A DNA stretch of 8,092 nt, taken from an uncultured Sulfurovum sp. (GTDB lineage: Bacteria; Campylobacterota; Campylobacteria; Campylobacterales; Sulfurovaceae). This document shows positions 3,380 through 8,092 of the stretch, piece after piece; positions within the stretch are counted from its first letter, which is position 1; the number at the start of each line of letters is the position of its first letter. The stretch lies in assembly GCA_937938065.1 (NCBI GenBank), contig CALDBH010000042.1, forward strand, positions 1-8,092, in the 5' to 3' direction. A model generated the notes under the pieces. That model did not search any database and was not told the DNA's origin. It saw nothing but the letters and a program-made list of their open reading frames with translations. A program made the position numbers and the translations under genes.

Positions 3380-6310
3380 GTGGATAAAGTGACCGAAATA
3401 CTTTCTCAAAAAAAGAAACTTTTAACAGAGGTTTATTTTGATTTACAAGTGCATTTTGAAGAAAAATATGGGAAAGACGCACTGGTTTTAATGGAAATCG
3501 GGACTTTTTTTGAAGTCTATGAAGTGAATAACGATGCACTCAAAGTCGGTAAGGCCAAAGAGATCGCTGAACTTCTCAACATCCAACTTACCCGTAAAAG
3601 CAAAGCTGTACTGGAGAACTCGGTTTCCAATCCTCTCCTCGCCGGTGTACCTGCTGTCTCTTTAGACCGCTATCTCGCCAGGCTCATCTCTACCAAAAAA
3701 TATACGATCATCGTCGTGAAGCAAAAAGGAGAGATGCCAAATATCAAACGCTACGTATCAAACATCATCTCTCCAGGTACCAATTTTGAGTACCTAAGCG
3801 AACCCTCTGAAAACAACATTGTCTCTCTGCTCATAGATGAAAATGCCGGTATCTTCTCTGTTGGGTATGCTGCCATAGATGTGAGTACGGGAAAAACCAT
3901 CTGTAACGAGATACACTCCACGAGAGATGACAAAACGTATGCTCTGGATGAAGCTTTCAATCTTTTACAGACCTATACTACTTCAGAGGTCATCATCACA
4001 CTTGACAGTAAAGAGATAGACAAAGATTGGATCATTCACTATTTGGAACTCGAGTCACTGCACTACTCTCTCAACACAAAACGCTTTAAAATACAATTTC
4101 AAAACGACCTCTTTACCCGTGTCTTCAACATCAACTCTTTTCTCTCCAGCATTGAGTTTTTAGACCTTGAGAGACACCCGTATACGACAGAGTCTTTGGC
4201 AGTATTGATCGACTTTATTATAGAACATGATGAAAGTATTATAGAGAAGATGAACAAGCCACAGTTCTTGGGGAATAACCGTTATATGTACATCGGTAAC
4301 AATGCCATGGAACAGCTTTCAGTCATCTCTCGTGACCATTCTGACATCACACTGCTTGACCTTATAGACAAAACCTCTACTGCATTTGGAAAACGTCTTC
4401 TCAAAGAGCGACTGCTTAACCCTATTTGCGATAAAGCATTACTTGAAAAACGATACAACCTAACAGAACTGTTACTGCCGAGCATTAATCGTTTTGAGAC
4501 GCACTTGAAGCAGATCTATGACCTTGAGCGTATCACCCGACGTATCAAACTGCGTAAACTGCATCCTGTAGAACTTACGTATATCTCTATGTCTTTAGAA
4601 GCCATTCTGAAACTTCTTGAAGATGCCAAAAGCAATGGGCTTGAGATAGATGACAACCTCTATGATGAAACACAAGAGATGCTTAAAGTCTTAAATGACA
4701 CCTTTGAGCTGGATATCTGTGCCCGGTTCCGCATAGAACAGATCAATGACAACCTCTTTAAAGATGGTGTCTACCCTGCTATTGACAGTATTGTCAAGAT
4801 ACAGAAAAAAGAAGTAAACAAAATGGAAGATGTAGCAACTCACGTTGAATCACTCTTTGAAAAAGACAAACTCTTTAGCGGTACGGCCAAATATGCTACT
4901 GTAAGTTATTTGGAAAGCGAGGGGTACTTTCTCAACCTTACAAAAAACAGATTTACCCTTATAGAGAAGTCTCTCAAAGACTCTTTTGTGACCATTGACA
5001 ACGAGCATCACTTTTTTAAAGACTTTCACTATAAATACTTAAAGAATGCCGTCAAAGTACAAGCCCCTCTCTTTGAAGAGATCACAAGAAACTATGAAAC
5101 ATCCCAGATCAAACTTGTCTCACTTGTCAAACAACGCTACATAGAGAGTCTTGATCTGCTTGAAAACAGGTTTTCACTGCTGCTTGACAAACTCATCGTC
5201 TTTATAGCAAACATAGATGTGGCTATCTCCAATGCCAAATGTACCAAAACGATGAACCTTTCCCGTCCGATCATAGAAGAGGGTAATTTTTATGAAGCAA
5301 CTGCACTGCGCCATCCCATCATAGAATCCAATGATGAAAGAGGTATCTATGTTCCTAATGATGTTTTTTTAGGCGCGAACAATGGCACGACGCACAATCA
5401 CATCACCCTCAATGCCAGTGATGGGGAAGATGTCTTAGGCACACTTCTATATGGTATCAACTCTTCAGGAAAATCCTCGTTGATGAAAAGCATAGGGATT
5501 TCAGTCGTCCTGGCACAGGCTGGGTTTTTTGTACCTGCAGTGGAACTTCGTTTTGGACTCTATGACAAACTCTTTACACGAATCGTTTCACAAGACAACC
5601 TTTACAAAGGACTGTCAACATTTGCTGTAGAGATGATGGAACTCAAAAACATCTTTAACCGTGCAGATGAACGCTCTTTGGTCTTGGGTGACGAGATAAG
5701 CCAAGGCACAGAAACAGAATCTGCTCTTGCCATCGTTTCAAGTGCTATTTTAAAGCTTATCTCGTTGAGATCAACCTTTATCTTTGCTACGCACTTACAC
5801 CAGCTAGGAAGCATCCCTCAGCTGCAAAACCTGAAACATCTTATCTTCTTGCATTTGGGTATCAAGTATGATGAAAGTAATGATACTCTCATCTATAACC
5901 GTGTATTGCAGTTAGGTATGGGAGACAGTCTTTACGGACTGGAATTTGCAAAATCACTACATATGGACAGTGAATTTCTCCAAATGGCACAAACCATACG
6001 AGAAAACCTGAATCATGGGGGGAGTGATATTAAAAAACTGCGCAGACAAAAAAGCAGTAAATACAACAAAAACCTTTACCTAAGTAAATGCGCACTGTGT
6101 GAGGAGAGTGTAGAAGATGTCCATCATATCGCTGAACAGAAGCATGCAAATCAAGAAGGTCAGATAGACCACTTCCACAAAAACCATAAATACAACCTCA
6201 TCCCTCTATGCAAAAAGCATCATAACCTGGTACATGAAGGAAAGATTACTATATCTGGATTTGTGATGACGAGTGAGGGATTAAAACTGCATTATGAGAT
6301 CAAAGAGTAA
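3380..6310 (+). CDS. mutS: MutS-family mismatch repair ATPase with C-terminal HNH endonuclease (MutS7-like)
   Basis: A 976-residue protein counted from the GTG at 3380; an ATG at 3365 would add five residues. The GTG is preferred because GAGGG (3367-3371) lies 8 nt upstream and the extended -10 box is too close to the ATG. Domain I (about 1-115) carries the mismatch-reading Phe-X-Glu motif as F43-F-E45 within GTFFEVYE. Core and clamp regions follow (about 250-620). The ATPase has a Walker A P-loop G-I-N-S-S-G-K-S at 692-699, the [10 protein letters not shown] signature near 746, Walker B LVLGDE ending at D771-E772, and ATHLHQL at 803-809. Residues about 900-955 are an HNH nuclease: C904-x2-C907, D913-V-H915-H916, N939, and C944-x2-H947-H948. 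This architecture is the MutS7 subfamily known from Campylobacterota, octocoral mitochondria and mimivirus-like viruses. Mismatch recognition and strand cutting in one polypeptide are inferred from the domains. The gene runs opposite to all four flanking translation genes. Confidence 0.95.
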   Translation: MDKVTEILSQKKKLLTEVYFDLQVHFEEKYGKDALVLMEIGTFFEVYEVNNDALKVGKAKEIAELLNIQLTRKSKAVLENSVSNPLLAGVPAVSLDRYLARLISTKKYTIIVVKQKGEMPNIKRYVSNIISPGTNFEYLSEPSENNIVSLLIDENAGIFSVGYAAIDVSTGKTICNEIHSTRDDKTYALDEAFNLLQTYTTSEVIITLDSKEIDKDWIIHYLELESLHYSLNTKRFKIQFQNDLFTRVFNINSFLSSIEFLDLERHPYTTESLAVLIDFIIEHDESIIEKMNKPQFLGNNRYMYIGNNAMEQLSVISRDHSDITLLDLIDKTSTAFGKRLLKERLLNPICDKALLEKRYNLTELLLPSINRFETHLKQIYDLERITRRIKLRKLHPVELTYISMSLEAILKLLEDAKSNGLEIDDNLYDETQEMLKVLNDTFELDICARFRIEQINDNLFKDGVYPAIDSIVKIQKKEVNKMEDVATHVESLFEKDKLFSGTAKYATVSYLESEGYFLNLTKNRFTLIEKSLKDSFVTIDNEHHFFKDFHYKYLKNAVKVQAPLFEEITRNYETSQIKLVSLVKQRYIESLDLLENRFSLLLDKLIVFIANIDVAISNAKCTKTMNLSRPIIEEGNFYEATALRHPIIESNDERGIYVPNDVFLGANNGTTHNHITLNASDGEDVLGTLLYGINSSGKSSLMKSIGISVVLAQAGFFVPAVELRFGLYDKLFTRIVSQDNLYKGLSTFAVEMMELKNIFNRADERSLVLGDEISQGTETESALAIVSSAILKLISLRSTFIFATHLHQLGSIPQLQNLKHLIFLHLGIKYDESNDTLIYNRVLQLGMGDSLYGLEFAKSLHMDSEFLQMAQTIRENLNHGGSDIKKLRRQKSSKYNKNLYLSKCALCEESVEDVHHIAEQKHANQEGQIDHFHKNHKYNLIPLCKKHHNLVHEGKITISGFVMTSEGLKLHYEIKE

Positions 6311-6355
6311 TTCAAGTCAAAATAGATTGAATCTCTATTAAATTTTACTAGAGGC

Positions 6356-6385
6356 TTAAAAACTGTACCTAAGTACAGTTTTTAA
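6356..6385. terminator. Bidirectional intrinsic terminator between mutS and infC
   Basis: A perfect 13-bp inverted repeat (6356-6368 with 6373-6385) around the 4-nt loop CTAA. The stem core ACTGTAC/GTACAGT is flanked by five A on the left and five T on the right, so each strand gives a hairpin ending in a U-tract. It lies 45 nt past the mutS stop and 35 nt past the infC stop, serving both convergent genes. Confidence 0.92.
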
Positions 6386-6420
6386 TCTTTAGCAGAAGGT
6401 CAGGCAAGACAAACCTGTTT

Positions 6421-6969
6421 TTATTTTTTAAGTGGAGTTACGTACATGTTAATGTAACGTCCCTCTTGTGAAGGTTTACTCTCTAGATTTCCGATATCTT
6501 CAAGCATAGGCCAGACACGATTGAGAACATCTACGCCCCATTCAGGGTTTGCCATTTCACGTCCTCTAAGGAAAACGCGAAGTTTTACGTGCTTCCCTTT
6601 CTCTAAGAACTCTCTGGCATGTTTTACTTTATATGCGATGTCATTTTCCGCGATCTTACAAGAAAATTTCACTTCTTTAACATCTATGATCTTTTGTTTT
6701 TTTCTTGCTTCTTTTTTCTTTTTTTCAAGTTCATACTTATGCTTTCCGTAGTCCATGATTTTAGCAACAGGAGGCTTGGCATCAGGTGACATAAGAACAA
6801 GGTCTAAACCTTTCTCTTCTGCTATCTGCATCGCTTCATCTCTAGAAATGATACCAAACTGTTCACCATCATCACCTAGCACTCTAAGTTCATTCGATCT
6901 GATAGCATCATTCATGATGGTATCGTCAGCTTTTTTTCTGCCTCTGTTTCTATCTTGTTGTCTACTCAA
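6421..6969 (-). CDS. infC: Translation initiation factor IF-3
   Basis: A 182-residue protein matching IF-3 over its full length. IF-3 binds the 30S subunit, checks start-codon pairing and keeps the subunits apart. The N-terminal domain has [22 protein letters not shown] and the [19 protein letters not shown] signature. A Lys/Glu-rich linker (about residues 78-95) leads to the C-terminal domain with [10 protein letters not shown], the [13 protein letters not shown] segment and [10 protein letters not shown]. The start is TTG at 6969-6967; AAGAAGG lies about 6 nt upstream, and its TTGA overlaps the thrS stop codon. The next ATG (residue 19) would remove the usual basic N-terminal tail, so the TTG is preferred. 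infC is often autoregulated through a non-AUG start in other bacteria, but TTG is not among the codons IF-3 rejects, so regulation is not implied here. It is normally followed by rpmI, but here by the terminator and mutS. Confidence 0.96.
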   Translation of the reverse strand: MSRQQDRNRGRKKADDTIMNDAIRSNELRVLGDDGEQFGIISRDEAMQIAEEKGLDLVLMSPDAKPPVAKIMDYGKHKYELEKKKKEARKKQKIIDVKEVKFSCKIAENDIAYKVKHAREFLEKGKHVKLRVFLRGREMANPEWGVDVLNRVWPMLEDIGNLESKPSQEGRYINMYVTPLKK

Positions 6970-8092
6970 ATTTTACCTTCTTGAAGTTGTTGTGTTAATT
7001 TTACCATAAATTCTTCTTGTGTAAGATTATACTGTTCTTTGGCTCTTCTGTCACGGATTGCTACCGTTTTATTTGCCACTTCTTCATCTCCGATGATGAC
7101 TACGTACGGTACACGCTGCTTTTCTGCGTTACGTACACGTTTGTTAAGAGAATCATTTTTGTCATAGACTTCAGCATCCATACCCTCTTGAACCATTCTT
7201 TTCTTAAGTTCATATGCATGATCTACATGGGTATCAGCAATAGGGACAAATATGACCTGGACAGGGGCCAAAAAGAAAGGGAACTCTCCAGCATAATGTT
7301 CAGTGAGAATACCAATGAAACGTTCAAATGAGCCCAAGATTGCTCTATGTATCATCACTGGTTGTTTACGAGTATTATCATCTGCAACATACTCTACCCC
7401 AAAACGTTCCGGAAGATTGAAGTCTACTTGTATCGTACCACACTGCCATTTACGTCCGATGGCATCAGTGATTTTGATATCGATCTTGGGACCATAGAAT
7501 GCACCCCCTCCTTCATCTATGGTAAATGGCAAATTATTGCCATTAAGTGCATCTTTTAATCCTTGTGTTGCTACTTCCCAGACTGCATCTTCACCAATCG
7601 CTTTTTCTGGTTTGGTTGATACTTCCATCGTATACTCAAAGCCAAAGAGTTTCATCACTGAATCTACAAACTCTACTACTTCAAGTACCTCTGTAGCTAT
7701 TTGGTCCGGTTGACAGAAGATATGTGCATCGTCCTGGGTAAATTCACGTACACGGAAAAGTCCATGCAATACACCTGATTTCTCATGACGATGTACCACA
7801 CCATATTCGTAATAACGCAACGGTAGATCACGGTAACTTTTTGGTGTGTGCTTGAAGACTTGGATATGCCCTAAACAATTCATAGGCTTGATACCATACT
7901 CTTGTTCATCAATGGTAGTGAGGTACATGTTCTCACCATAACATGCATAGTGTCCGGACGTTCTCCACATCTCTGATTTAAGGATCTCTGGGCCACGTAC
8001 AGGTTCATAGGCACGTGTAAGGTGTGCTTTGTGTAAGATACTCTCTAGTTTATAACGAAGTTTTGCACCTTTTGGCATCCAGAAAGGAAGCC
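6966..8092 (-). CDS. thrS: Threonine-tRNA ligase, 3' part (N-terminus beyond window)
   Basis: The last 374 residues of threonyl-tRNA synthetase, open to the right edge. The full enzyme is about 600 residues, so the TGS and editing domains lie outside. The frame runs through the window end as LPFW before [12 protein letters not shown], so the Met at 8078 is internal, not a start. Class II motifs are present: motif 1 around [18 protein letters not shown], motif 2 as [14 protein letters not shown] followed by [14 protein letters not shown], and motif 3 as [20 protein letters not shown]. The three zinc ligands are present: Cys in MNCLGH, His in DDAHIF and His in MIHRAI. Many homologues have MNCPGH instead of MNCLGH. 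The C-terminal anticodon-binding domain starts near [13 protein letters not shown]. It charges tRNA-Thr with threonine in the cytoplasm. Its TGA overlaps the infC TTG by 4 nt, so the two are co-translated. Confidence 0.97.
   Translation of the reverse strand, partial: LPFWMPKGAKLRYKLESILHKAHLTRAYEPVRGPEILKSEMWRTSGHYACYGENMYLTTIDEQEYGIKPMNCLGHIQVFKHTPKSYRDLPLRYYEYGVVHRHEKSGVLHGLFRVREFTQDDAHIFCQPDQIATEVLEVVEFVDSVMKLFGFEYTMEVSTKPEKAIGEDAVWEVATQGLKDALNGNNLPFTIDEGGGAFYGPKIDIKITDAIGRKWQCGTIQVDFNLPERFGVEYVADDNTRKQPVMIHRAILGSFERFIGILTEHYAGEFPFFLAPVQVIFVPIADTHVDHAYELKKRMVQEGMDAEVYDKNDSLNKRVRNAEKQRVPYVVIIGDEEVANKTVAIRDRRAKEQYNLTQEEFMVKLTQQLQEGKI

Noticed and set aside
6401..6420. Second small hairpin (CAGG/CCTG plus T run) before the infC end
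   Set aside because: Only four base pairs with a 9-nt loop; the 13-bp perfect terminator beside it explains termination.
7017..7713. Several plus-strand open frames inside thrS
   Set aside because: They are antisense to a conserved synthetase with all motifs intact and have no ribosome sites or recognisable domains.

Overview
The window looks like chromosomal DNA of a Campylobacterota (epsilonproteobacterial) organism of the Sulfurovum/Sulfurimonas type. The basis is moderate-to-low GC, short AAAGGA-type ribosome binding sites, -10-dominated promoters, the style of the ThrS/IF3/L35/L20 proteins, and a MutS carrying a C-terminal HNH nuclease, a MutS subfamily known from this group, octocoral mitochondria and giant viruses. 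The genus is inference.

Layout from left to right. (1) 79-822, plus strand: a small operon of a DoxX-family membrane protein and a secreted, cysteine-repeat protein with an EGKCG motif and five close variants. This pairing resembles the HvfA/bufferin class of copper-binding RiPP precursors with their DoxX partner. No MNIO (DUF692) modification enzyme lies in the window. (2) 933-2176, plus strand: a lipoprotein with an internal duplication, translationally coupled to a ferredoxin-thioredoxin-reductase-like iron-sulfur domain fused to a rhodanese domain. A consensus -10 box precedes the pair. (3) 2177-2482: a gene-free convergent region with two related hairpins, one long U/A-rich hairpin and a terminator for the opposing ribosomal genes. 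(4) 2483-3150, minus strand: rplT and rpmI, with their own promoter and a leader hairpin. (5) 3151-3379: a divergent control region holding a two-armed inverted repeat with compensatory base changes. (6) 3380-6310, plus strand: mutS with fused HNH domain. (7) 6356-6385: a perfect 13-bp bidirectional terminator. (8) 6421-8092, minus strand: infC and the 3' two thirds of thrS, overlapping by 4 nt.

The translation genes are the pieces of the widespread thrS-infC-rpmI-rplT cluster. Here mutS sits between infC and rpmI on the opposite strand and splits the cluster, so rpmI-rplT depends on its own promoter. MutS keeps the mismatch-binding Phe-X-Glu motif, a complete ATPase and an apparently intact HNH site, so it could in principle recognise and cut DNA without MutL/MutH.

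The most novel-looking part is the DoxX plus Cys-repeat pair. Two of its 14-residue repeats are identical in protein but differ at five synonymous DNA positions, which points to selection on the repeat peptide itself.
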